A stretch of DNA of 64,000 nt from QHXQ01 sp036389395 (GTDB taxonomy: Bacteria > Acidobacteriota > Blastocatellia > Pyrinomonadales > Pyrinomonadaceae), in assembly GCA_036389395.1 (NCBI GenBank), contig DASVPY010000024.1:1-64000 (forward strand), read 5' to 3'. Each line of letters starts with the position of its first letter. The first letter of the stretch is position 1. This document shows, one piece after another, positions 1-10,772 of the stretch. Position numbers and translations under genes: made by a program. Under the pieces are notes generated by a model. It saw nothing but the letters and a program-made list of their open reading frames with translations, ran no database searches and was not told the DNA's origin.

Positions 1-95
1 AAGATCTAAAAACGGCAGGGTGACGGGCGAAGGGCCAGAGAGCGCGCGCCGCCGCGCCCCCGCACACCGGCCTGACCGCCCGCCACTTGTTGCGC

Positions 96-590
96 CTACT
101 GCGGCAGATCGTCGATCTGCAACCCGATGGGATTGCCGCCCGCCCCTTTGATCGCGTCGATGACCTTGACGACCTCGCCGTAGGGCAGCGAGCGCGGGGC
201 CTTGACGAAGACCGCCTTGGCGATGCGCTCCTCCTCGGGCAGATCGACGCGCGTCTCCTTGCCCGGCTCGTAGGCGTGGTTGGCGCGCCGATCCTGGAAG
301 ATCGTGGTCAGCCGCTGGCTGAGCGGCGCGGTGTCGTTGACCGAGCCGGTGTCGTCCAGGTTCAGCTTGAGCCTCAAATCCTTGTCAATCGAGACGACCA
401 GCGTCAGCGGGTTCGGCTTGATCTCGACGTTGGTCGGCGGCGGCTCGCTCGGCACGAGCGCCTTGAACCGCGTCGGCTTCAGCGGCGTGATGACCATGAA
501 GATGATCAGCAGCACCAGCAGGATGTCGATGAACGGCGTGACGTTGATGTTCGGCTTGGCGGCACTGTCGCCGCCCACGGCCATGCCCAT
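96..590 (-). CDS. exbD: ExbD/TolR-family biopolymer transport protein (second copy)
   Basis: Proton-channel subunit of a TonB or Tol energy-transducing complex in the inner membrane. The 164-residue protein has a short cytoplasmic N-terminus, then NVTPFIDILLVLLIIFMV at about residues 15-33, which is the ExbD/TolR signature with the membrane Asp that carries protons. A periplasmic domain follows. A GGAGGGG ribosome site lies 7 bases before the ATG. It is the last gene of the tonB-exbB-exbD-exbD run. The periplasmic domain is longer than in the neighbouring copy and has a proline-rich segment (SEPPPTN), so the two may form mixed dimers. ExbD versus TolR cannot be separated by sequence alone; the adjacent tonB favours ExbD. 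Confidence 0.9.
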   Translation of the reverse strand: MGMAVGGDSAAKPNINVTPFIDILLVLLIIFMVITPLKPTRFKALVPSEPPPTNVEIKPNPLTLVVSIDKDLRLKLNLDDTGSVNDTAPLSQRLTTIFQDRRANHAYEPGKETRVDLPEEERIAKAVFVKAPRSLPYGEVVKVIDAIKGAGGNPIGLQIDDLPQ

Positions 591-676
591 GATTTAACCC
601 CTCCGCGCGCGCGCCCGCCCGCCGGGGCGGCGCGCGCCTGTGCGCGGCCCTTCACAGCCGGGGGCCGCGCAGCGTT

Positions 677-1135
<459 letters not shown>

Positions 1136-1250
1136 AACGCACTCTCCTCGCTAAGTTGCCCGCGCCCGCGCGGGGCGGGGCCGCGCCCCACTTCGGAGCG
1201 CGCCCCGCCCGGCTTCCTTCCACGCTTTAACAGCCGCGCGCCCGTGACAG

Positions 1251-2036
1251 CTAGGCCGGCAGTCGCCGCGTCTTGTTCTTGATGAAGTAGTCGATCAGCT
1301 CCGACGCCGAGTTGTCCATCTCGATGACGAAGCCGTCCACCTTGCCGGTAAAGTAGTTGAACGCCCACACCGCGGGCACGGCCACGGCGAGACCGAGCGC
1401 CGTGGTCAGCAGCGCCTCGGCGATGCCGCCCGCGACCGCGCCGATGCCCGCCGACTCGGCGTTCTTCATGCCGGTGAACGCCGCGATGATGCCGAACACC
1501 GTGCCGAAGAGACCGACGAACGGGGCCGTCGAGCCGATGGTGGCGAGGCCCGACAGCCCGCGCCGGAACTCGGCCGACTTGATGGCGATGGCGCGTTGCA
1601 GGGCGCGCTTGCTGGCCTCGATCTCGTCGCCCGAGATGTCGTTGCCCGCCTCGTGCGCGCGGAACTCCTGGAGGCCAGCGTTGACCACCATCGCCAGGTG
1701 CGACTTCTTGTGCTTGTCGCTGATGTTGATGGCCTCTTCGATCCGGTCGTTCTTCAACGCCTGCGCGACGCGCGGCGCGAACTCGCGCGACTGCGTCTTC
1801 GCCGACCGGTAAGTCAGGAAGCGCTCGACCATGACGGCGATGGAGTACATGGACATGATGAGCAGCACGACGATGACGCCGATGGCCACGGGGCCGAGGT
1901 TCTTGATCATCTCGCTCATCGTGAAGGCGTTGGCGGTCGCGTTCGCGGCGTCTGAGCCGCCGCCGCCGCCGGCTTCCTGCAAGAAGAAGAGGAGGCCAAG
2001 CGCCTTGGCCCCCAGTAAGGTCGTTGCGATTGTCAC
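1251..2036 (-). CDS. exbB: MotA/TolQ/ExbB proton channel protein
   Basis: Proton-channel scaffold of the TonB motor. Three membrane stretches are visible: an N-terminal one near residues 35-60, and two in the C-terminal half, the last being the conserved AEALLTTALGLAVAVPAVWAF-like segment that lines the channel. The N-terminal LFFLQEAGGGGG stretch looks like a weak signal or linker. The start chosen is a GTG at 2,034-2,036 because GGAGGG sits 7 bases upstream; an earlier GTG at 2,051 would overlap that ribosome site. It lies between tonB and the two exbD genes in the same direction, so it is probably co-transcribed with them. Confidence 0.9.
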   Translation of the reverse strand: MTIATTLLGAKALGLLFFLQEAGGGGGSDAANATANAFTMSEMIKNLGPVAIGVIVVLLIMSMYSIAVMVERFLTYRSAKTQSREFAPRVAQALKNDRIEEAINISDKHKKSHLAMVVNAGLQEFRAHEAGNDISGDEIEASKRALQRAIAIKSAEFRRGLSGLATIGSTAPFVGLFGTVFGIIAAFTGMKNAESAGIGAVAGGIAEALLTTALGLAVAVPAVWAFNYFTGKVDGFVIEMDNSASELIDYFIKNKTRRLPA

Positions 2037-2197
2037 GGTAGAACCCTCCACAAGAATTTGGCTGCTGTGCTAGCGCGTCGCGTCAGCGCCGGCTGCGGGG
2101 GCCGCCTGGCCCGCCACGCCCGCGCGCCGCCCCGCCTCGTCCGCAGGGGCGGCGTGCGGGCGCGCGACGGCCGTCGCGCGCCCGCGCTCGGCTTCGG

Positions 2198-3013
2198 TTA
2201 CTGAAGCACGAAGTTGTACGTGATGAAACCCGACACCTTCACCGGCTGCCCCGACAGGAGCGTCGGCGTAAAGCGCGCCTGGTAGGCCGCCTGCACCGCC
2301 GCCTGCTGCAACAGCGGATGCCCCGAAGTGGCCTTGGCTGAGATGACCTTGCCCGACTCGTCCACGACGATGGAGACGACGACCGTGCCGGAGGCGCGCG
2401 CCGCCTTGGCGATGGGCGGGTAGGGCGGCTGCGGCTTGCTGATCGCCTTGCCGTTCAAGACGCCTTGCGAGATGGGGGCCTTGGGCACGGGCGGGGGCGT
2501 GGGCTTGGGCGGCGGCGGCGGCGGCTCGTCGTCGCTGGCGACGACTGGGGCCGCACCCGTCCCGCCGACGGCGGTCGTGGCCGCGCCGACCGTGACGGGG
2601 CCGGTGTTGCCGCCCACGGGGTCGGTGTTCGACTTGCCGAGCACCGCGCCGCCGGGCGGCACGGGCGGGATTCGGCTCGCCACGGCCGAAACTTCCTTCG
2701 GCACCTTCGTCGGGTCGAGCGCGCTGGCGACGAACTCGGTGCGGGTCGCCACCTGCTGCTGCTCGGACACCTGCTTCTGCTGCTGCTGCTCAGGCTGCTT
2801 CTGCTCCTGCTGCTGCTGCTGCACGGGCACGGGCGCGACCATCGTCATCAACTCGAGGTTGTCCTCGGGCAGACTGTTGTTGTAGGCCACGACGCTCAGC
2901 ACCGCCAGGCCGATGATGATGACCCCGTAGATGGCCATCGCGCCGAGAAAGAACGAGCCTTTGCGCGCAATGTCGTCCTTGTGCGTACCGGACTCGACTA
3001 AGCTATCGAACAT
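2198..3013 (-). CDS. tonB: TonB family energy transducer
   Basis: Couples the ExbB/ExbD motor to outer-membrane transporters. After a short cytoplasmic start there is one membrane helix (about residues 22-45), then a Gln-rich stretch (QQQQQEQKQPEQQQQK) and a Pro-rich periplasmic spacer with PPPPPPKPTPPP, then the C-terminal TonB domain with the family-typical PPYPPIAKAARASGTVVV and a closing ITYNFVLQ. The ATG at 3,011-3,013 is preferred to an upstream GTG since GGAGG lies 7 bases ahead. It is the first gene of the tonB-exbB-exbD-exbD run. Confidence 0.92.
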   Translation of the reverse strand: MFDSLVESGTHKDDIARKGSFFLGAMAIYGVIIIGLAVLSVVAYNNSLPEDNLELMTMVAPVPVQQQQQEQKQPEQQQQKQVSEQQQVATRTEFVASALDPTKVPKEVSAVASRIPPVPPGGAVLGKSNTDPVGGNTGPVTVGAATTAVGGTGAAPVVASDDEPPPPPPKPTPPPVPKAPISQGVLNGKAISKPQPPYPPIAKAARASGTVVVSIVVDESGKVISAKATSGHPLLQQAAVQAAYQARFTPTLLSGQPVKVSGFITYNFVLQ

Positions 3014-3466
3014 CTCAACTCCTCCCTCATCAGGCCAACGGGTCTTCGGGGTGCGACGAACGGTCAGCCGATTAGATGCCACGGGTCATTGGTATGTTCC
3101 AAAACCTCGGCCGCTAAACAACCGCGAGCTAGTTGAACTTGAACCTTGTGCGTGGGGGCGGGCGGCGTTCGCGATCAGGCGGGCGACGCTTGCGGCGCGC
3201 TCGGCGGGCGCAACAGCCACAGAGGGGAGTGCGCGCCCGCGCGCGGCGAGCGATCAAGCCGGCAGCCTGTCAAACGCCGTTCGGCCAACAACCGCACCGC
3301 GCCGGCCGCAGAATAGAAACCCCGCGCGCTCGGTTTTGCCCGGTGCGTTGTACAGCAAATTTATTTGGCCAGCAACGCGCTCAGTCTATGTCGCGTGCCG
3401 CGCCGAAGTCAAGCCTAAAATCCGAGCGGCAACGCGCTCGTAAGCGACTCGTAACTGAACTGTAAC
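3014..3466. other. Gap between secF and tonB; possible tonB promoter
   Basis: No credible gene is seen here. On the minus strand, TTGACT (3,407-3,412) and TAGACT (3,383-3,388) are separated by 18 bases and could be the -35 and -10 boxes for the tonB run. The match is only partial and no transcription data exist, so it is a suggestion. The rest is GC-rich sequence with many shadow reading frames. Confidence 0.35.
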
Positions 3467-4657
3467 TTATGAGCGCGCCGCGCCTTGCGAGCCGCGCGCC
3501 GCGGCCTGCGCCCGCGCCTTGCCGCCCTGCGCCTGCGGCCCGCCGCGCTGCGCGCCCGGCGCGACCGCCGCCGGCTGCGGCCGGGCCGGCTCCAGGCGCT
3601 GCTGCCACCAGACCATGATCGGGCTGGCGATGGCGACCGACGAGTACGTGCCGAAGACGATGCCGATCAAAAGCGCAATCGAGAAGCCGAACAAGACCTC
3701 GCCGCCGAACAAGACCATCGCCAGCACGGAGAGGAAGACCAGCCCCGACGTGATGACCGTGCGCGAGAGCGTCTGGTTGATCGAGCGGTTCGTGATGTCG
3801 TAGAGCGTGTCGCGGCGGTGCAGCCGCAGGTTCTCGCGGATGCGGTCGAAGACGACGATGGTGTCGTTGACGGAGAAGCCGACCAGCGTGAGGAGCGCCG
3901 CGATCACCGTCAGGCTGATCTCCCACTGGAAGATCGAGAAGAAGCCGAGCGTCACGAGCACGTCGTGGAAGACGGCGATGACGGCGGCCGCGCCGTACGT
4001 CCACTCGAAGCGCAGCGCGATGTAGACGAGGATGCCGACCAGCGCGAGCAGCGTCACGGCGACCGCCTGGTTGCGCAGGGCCGCGCCCGCCACCGCGCCC
4101 ACCGCGTCCGTGCCCTCGATGCGGAAGGCGTTGCCCTCGTTCGGGAACGGCTGGTTGTGTTGCACCTCGGGCCCGAAGACCGTCAGCGCGCGCTCGACGC
4201 TCGCGCGCCCCACGTCCACGCCCGCCTGCTGCTCGGCGGCCGCGCCCGCCGTCTGCCCCTGCTGCAAGACCGCCGGCCCCTGGGTCTGCCCCTGCGTCGC
4301 GCCCTGCTGGCCCTCGCTCGGCTGCGGGTTGGGCGCGGTCGCGGCCGGCTGATCGAGGCGCGGCAGTTTGATCAGCACCTCGTCCGTCTTGTCCGTCACC
4401 GGCTGGATGACCGCCTCGTGCACGCCCGACTTCTGCAACGCGGCGCGCACCTCCTCGGCCGACGGGCGCTGCCGGAACTTCACGGTGATGACCGTGCCGC
4501 CCTTGAAGTCCACGCCCAGGTTGAACGGCGCGCGGCCCGTCGCGTAGCGCGCCACGGCCGAGACCATCCCCGCGAGCATCAGCAGGGTTGAGACCGCGAT
4601 GAAAGCGCGCCGGTTGCCCAGCCAGTCAATGTTGACGTTCTTGAATAATTGAACCAT
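3467..4657 (-). CDS. secF: Protein translocase subunit SecF
   Basis: Membrane partner of SecD that uses the proton gradient to finish protein export through SecYEG. It has the N-terminal helix, the NLGVDFKGGT motif of the SecD/SecF family at about residue 45, and five C-terminal membrane segments including VNDTIVVFDRIRENL, the SecF signature. The middle periplasmic region carries an unusual Gln/Ala/Pro-rich insert (about residues 100-165), longer than in most SecF proteins. ATG at 4,655-4,657 is chosen; an in-frame TTG 18 bases upstream would put coding sequence into a palindromic repeat. It ends with an Ala/Gly/Arg-rich cytoplasmic tail. Confidence 0.93.
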   Translation of the reverse strand: MVQLFKNVNIDWLGNRRAFIAVSTLLMLAGMVSAVARYATGRAPFNLGVDFKGGTVITVKFRQRPSAEEVRAALQKSGVHEAVIQPVTDKTDEVLIKLPRLDQPAATAPNPQPSEGQQGATQGQTQGPAVLQQGQTAGAAAEQQAGVDVGRASVERALTVFGPEVQHNQPFPNEGNAFRIEGTDAVGAVAGAALRNQAVAVTLLALVGILVYIALRFEWTYGAAAVIAVFHDVLVTLGFFSIFQWEISLTVIAALLTLVGFSVNDTIVVFDRIRENLRLHRRDTLYDITNRSINQTLSRTVITSGLVFLSVLAMVLFGGEVLFGFSIALLIGIVFGTYSSVAIASPIMVWWQQRLEPARPQPAAVAPGAQRGGPQAQGGKARAQAAARGSQGAARS

Positions 4658-4675
4658 GGCGAAAACCCGTGACAA

Positions 4676-4735
4676 GTGACAGGTGACGGGTGACAGGAAG
4701 GAACAAGTTTTTACTTGTCACCCGTCACCTGTCAC
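4676..4735. repeat. Palindromic intergenic repeat between secD and secF
   Basis: A perfect 17-base inverted repeat (GTGACAGGTGACGGGTG at 4,676-4,692 against its complement at 4,719-4,735) encloses an inner ACAAGT/ACTTGT pair with a TTTT loop. Each arm is built from short GTGACRGG-type tandem units. It is one of four similar hairpins in the core part of this window. Confidence 0.8.
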
Positions 4736-4747
4736 CCGTCACGGCAG

Positions 4748-6439
<1,692 letters not shown>

Positions 6440-6519
6440 GTTTTCGTCCGCGCCCCGACGAGCGTGCGGGGCGGCTCGGCCCGGCGCGCGCGCCGTGGCG
6501 CGCCGCCCTCACGGGCCAG

Positions 6520-6831
6520 TTATTCCTTGGTCTCTTCCTGTTGCAACCCCGCGACCGCCGCCCGCGTGATCTCCAGCATGGACTTCTCGCTCATCACGAC
6601 GAGGCTGTTGCCGCGCACGGACTTGACCGTGGCGACGAGGCCGCCCGTGGTGATGATGCGGTCGCCGGCCTTCAGGTTCGAGATCAGGTCTTGCAGCGCC
6701 GCCTGGCGCTTGCGCTGCGGCATGATGATCAGGAAGTAGAAGACGCCGAAGATCAGGATGAACGGGAGGAGCGAGCCGATTAAGCCAAGCCCACCGCCTT
6801 GCAACAGCAGGAACAGAGCGAATGTAGTCAT
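6520..6831 (-). CDS. yajC: Preprotein translocase subunit YajC
   Basis: Small single-pass membrane protein of the SecDF-YajC complex. The 103-residue product has one membrane helix (LIGSLLPFILIFGVFYFLIIM, about residues 17-37), followed at once by PQRKRQ, the hallmark of YajC, and a small SH3-like cytoplasmic domain (LKAGDRIITTGGLVATV). It follows tgt and precedes secD, matching the conserved tgt-yajC-secD-secF order found widely in bacteria. Confidence 0.95.
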   Translation of the reverse strand: MTTFALFLLLQGGGLGLIGSLLPFILIFGVFYFLIIMPQRKRQAALQDLISNLKAGDRIITTGGLVATVKSVRGNSLVVMSEKSMLEITRAAVAGLQQEETKE

Positions 6832-6933
6832 TAGGGTCTACGGGTTACGGGGCAGTTTGGCGCGCGCCGAGAGCCGCCGCGGCCGCGCGTGCCGGGTCGT
6901 TCGCGCCGCCAAAACTTAGCGGCCAAACAAGAG

Positions 6934-6956
6934 GCCCCGCATGAAAGAGCCGGGGC
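6934..6956 (-). terminator. Possible terminator after tgt
   Basis: Just beyond the tgt stop codon, GCCCCG at 6,934-6,939 pairs with CGGGGC at 6,951-6,956, extending by one or two more pairs. Read in the tgt direction the stem is followed by CTCTTGTTTGG, a modest T-rich tract. It could end or attenuate transcription between tgt and yajC; strength is uncertain. Confidence 0.45.
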
Positions 6957-6961
6957 GCACC

Positions 6962-8143
<1,182 letters not shown>

Positions 8144-8165
8144 TCAGAATCTATAAAAGCCTTAA

Positions 8166-8214
8166 ACGCGAAGGCCGCAAAGCGTCTTTGCGCTCTTTGC
8201 GGCCCGCTTCGCGT
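8166..8214. repeat. Palindromic intergenic repeat between der and tgt
   Basis: ACGCGAAG (8,166-8,173) pairs with CTTCGCGT (8,207-8,214); inside it CCGCAAAG pairs with CTTTGCGG. The segment resembles the other palindromic repeats here in being built from short CGCAAAG/CGCGAAG-like units. It lies after the der stop and could also act as a transcription end. Confidence 0.65.
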
Positions 8215-8246
8215 CCTTTGCGGTCAGAGCTTTTTCGGCTCACACG

Positions 8247-9808
8247 CTATCTCTTCCGCTCGCGCTTGTGCCGCTCGGTGATGCGGATCGGCGTGGCGAA
8301 GAAGTCGAAGGCTTCGCGCAGGCGGTTCTGCAAGTAGCGCTCGTAAGAAAAATGTAGGCCGCCCTTGCCGCCTGCGGTGAAGACGACGAAGCGCGGCGGG
8401 CGCGTGGCGACCTGCGTCACGTATTGCACACGCAGGCGCGAGCGGCCGCCCTTGACGGGCGCGGGCGCGGTCGGCGCGTGCGGCGCGGCCACGGCGCGGG
8501 CGAAAAACTCGTTGAGTTGCGACGTGGGGATGCGCAAAGAGCGCGCGCGGTCGGCGCGCACGGCGAGCGGCAGCAGGCGCGGCACGCGCTGCCCCGTGAG
8601 CGCGGAGATGAAGACGACCGGCGCGTAGTCGAGAAACTTCATCTTGTCGCGCAGGTCGCGCTCGAACGCCGCGGGCGTGCCCGTCTCCTTGCCGGGCACG
8701 GCGTCCCACTTGTTGACGGCGATGATGATCGAGCAGCCGGCGTCCACGGCGTAGCCCGCGATGTTGGCGTCGAGCGCGGCCACGCCTTCGACGGCGTCCA
8801 CGACGACGACCGCCACGTCCGCCCGCTCCAAACTGCGCCGCGCCATCACGACCGACAGCTTCTCCGTCATCGCCTCGGTCTTGCCCTTGCGCCGTATGCC
8901 CGCCGTGTCTATGAGGCGAAAACGGATTGCGGAACGCTCAATTGCGGATTGCGGATTGCGGATTGATCGTCGGATGACGTGCGCGGTTCATCAGCCGTGC
9001 TGTCATCTTCCTTATTGTCGTCTTCCTTGTGATCGTTTTCCTTCGTGCTGTTCCGTCGCTTCGGCGCGGCGCTGTCGTCCGTCCATTCGAGCAGGGTGTC
9101 CACGGCGTCGCGGGTCGTGCCGGCGACGGGCGAGACGATGACGCGCTCTTCGCCGAGGAGCCGATTCAAGAGCGACGACTTGCCGACGTTGGGCCGGCCG
9201 ATGATGGCGAGGCGGATTTCGCGGGGCGCGCGCGCGCCGTCGGCCACGGGCGGCGCGTGGTCGAGGCGCGCGACGAGCGCGTCGAGCAGGTCGCCGACGC
9301 CGTCGCCGTGCTCGGCCGAGACCGGCACTACTTCGTCGAAGCCGAACCGGAAGAACTCGCCCGCGTCCGCGTCCAGGCGTACCGCGTCCGCTTTGTTGGC
9401 GGCGACCAGCACCGGCTTGCCCGTGCCGCGCAGCAGCCGCGCCAACTCTTCGTCGAGCGGCGTCGTGCCGGCGCGCACGTCCACGACCCAGACGAGCGCG
9501 GCGGCCTCGGCGACGGCCGTCGCGGCCTGCTTGAAGATGTTGGCGGGGATGATGGCGTCGTCGTCGGGCACGATGCCGCCGGTGTCCACGACGGCGAAGC
9601 GGCGGCCCTGCCACTCGGCCGCGCCGTAGATGCGGTCGCGCGTGATGCCCGGCTCGTCGCCGACGATGGCGCGGCGCTCGCCGATCAGCCGGTTGAAGAG
9701 CGTGGACTTGCCCACGTTCGGCCGCCCGACAATCGTCACGAGCGGCAACGCCGCCGCGCCCGGCGCGACCTCGACCGCGCCCGCGTCTGCTGTCTCCTGC
9801 GTGCTCAT
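8247..9808 (-). CDS. der: GTPase Der (ribosome assembly), frameshifted at a heptamer repeat
   Basis: Tandem-GTPase needed for 50S ribosome assembly. The first G domain begins at VTIVGRPNVGKSTLFNRL with a second P-loop (IIGRPNVGKSSLLNRLLG) and a KH-like C-terminal domain. The ATG at 9,806-9,808 (MSTQETADAG) is chosen. After the second-domain TLLEW the sequence carries a roughly 60-residue acidic/Lys-rich insert (KEDDNKEDD region), and within it the frame is lost: the upstream frame stops at about 8,909, while the FRLIDTAGIRRKGKTEAM segment continues one frame away down to 8,247. The shift lies in or next to an ATTGCGG tandem repeat. One added heptamer would restore the frame. Because der is essential, either the assembly lost a copy or this is a slippage site. 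Confidence 0.85.
8941..8965. repeat. Heptanucleotide tandem repeat inside der
   Basis: Three full copies of ATTGCGG (8,941-8,961) plus ATTG, with a further partial copy (GGATTGCGGA) at 8,924-8,933. Seven is not a multiple of three, so a change of one copy shifts the der reading frame. Confidence 0.9.
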
Positions 9809-9907
9809 GTCTCGCGTGTGACGGCAGTCTAACGTGCGCCGCGAACGCGCCGCAAGGAGGGCGACGGCGCGGGTTGAGCTTGAGCTTGAGCGGCGGCGTG
9901 GGTAGCG

Positions 9908-10006
9908 TTCACCACAGAGGCACAGAGGGCACGGAGGAAGCACGGAGGCCTGAGTGGCATTCGAGCCTCCGTGCCACCTCTGTGAACTCTGTGCCTCTGT
10001 GGTGAA
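9908..10006. repeat. Palindromic intergenic repeat between der and yraN
   Basis: A perfect 20-base inverted repeat: TTCACCACAGAGGCACAGAG at 9,908-9,927 and its complement at 9,987-10,006. The centre contains further partly complementary GGAGG/CCTCC segments. It lies between two divergently read genes, so it may affect both. Confidence 0.85.
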
Positions 10007-10129
10007 CGGCCTCGGATAACCAGCAACTCAAACTGAACCACGACACCACGGCGAAAAGCTTGCGTCGCGCGCGCCATCGGCGTTACGCTCGCGCGCGCCT
10101 CACGCTGCAAGGCCGCGCGTGCTGCCTTT

Positions 10130-10651
10130 ATGTGGAAGCGTCTACAGTTTGGCCCGCGCATCAGAGCGGCGCTGCGCCGTCGGGCCGCCGCGCCCGAACT
10201 CGCCGCGCACCTGGCGCTCGGCCAACTCGGCGAGGCTTACGCCGCGGCGCACCTTGAGCGCGCGGGCTACAGGCTCGTGGCGGCGAACTTCAAGCTGCCC
10301 GTCGGGCGCAACACGCGCGGCGCGGTCGTCAACGCCGAACTCGATCTCGTCGCCTACGAAGGCGCGACGCTCTGCTTCGTCGAAGTGAAGACGCGCCGCT
10401 CCGACCGCTTCGCCGCGCCCGAAGCCAACGTTGACTTGCGCAAGCAGCGCCAGATCACGCGCGCCGCACGCGCCTACCGCCGCGCCTTCGGTCTCACCGC
10501 CGCGCCTTACCGCTACGACGTGGTCAGCGTGCTGCTGCCCGACGCGACTGACGCCGAGCCGCGCCCGCAGCCCCGCGTCGAGTTGCGCCGCGGCTTCTGG
10601 ACGGACGCCAAGTTCCGGAAACGCACCTGGGCCGACAGCTTCACCGACTGA
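10130..10651 (+). CDS. yraN: YraN family protein (UPF0102)
   Basis: Small nuclease-fold protein of unproven role, related to Holliday-junction and restriction endonuclease folds. Key family elements are visible: LGQLGEAYAAAHLERAGYRLVAANFK (about residues 30-55), the AELDLVAYEG strand with the Glu-x-Asp pair, and FVEVKTRR, the ExK part of the PD-(D/E)xK site. The C-terminal RYDVVSVLL strand is also typical. It has about 50 residues more than compact YraN proteins, mainly at the N-terminus and the C-terminal tail. Confidence 0.85.
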   Translation: MWKRLQFGPRIRAALRRRAAAPELAAHLALGQLGEAYAAAHLERAGYRLVAANFKLPVGRNTRGAVVNAELDLVAYEGATLCFVEVKTRRSDRFAAPEANVDLRKQRQITRAARAYRRAFGLTAAPYRYDVVSVLLPDATDAEPRPQPRVELRRGFWTDAKFRKRTWADSFTD

Positions 10652-10772
10652 CTTACCGCCGGCCCGAAGTTGCACTAGAATAGGCGCGCGTAACTCTCTT
10701 CTGCGTCCGTCGCGGGCCGCGAAGGAACGCAAAAGGGTATTACTTTTCAGACTGTGTCCAACGGAGAAGTTG

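Noticed and set aside
3485..4591. A 368-residue open frame opposite secF
   Set aside because: Arg/Asp-rich low-complexity translation with no features; it is antisense to secF.
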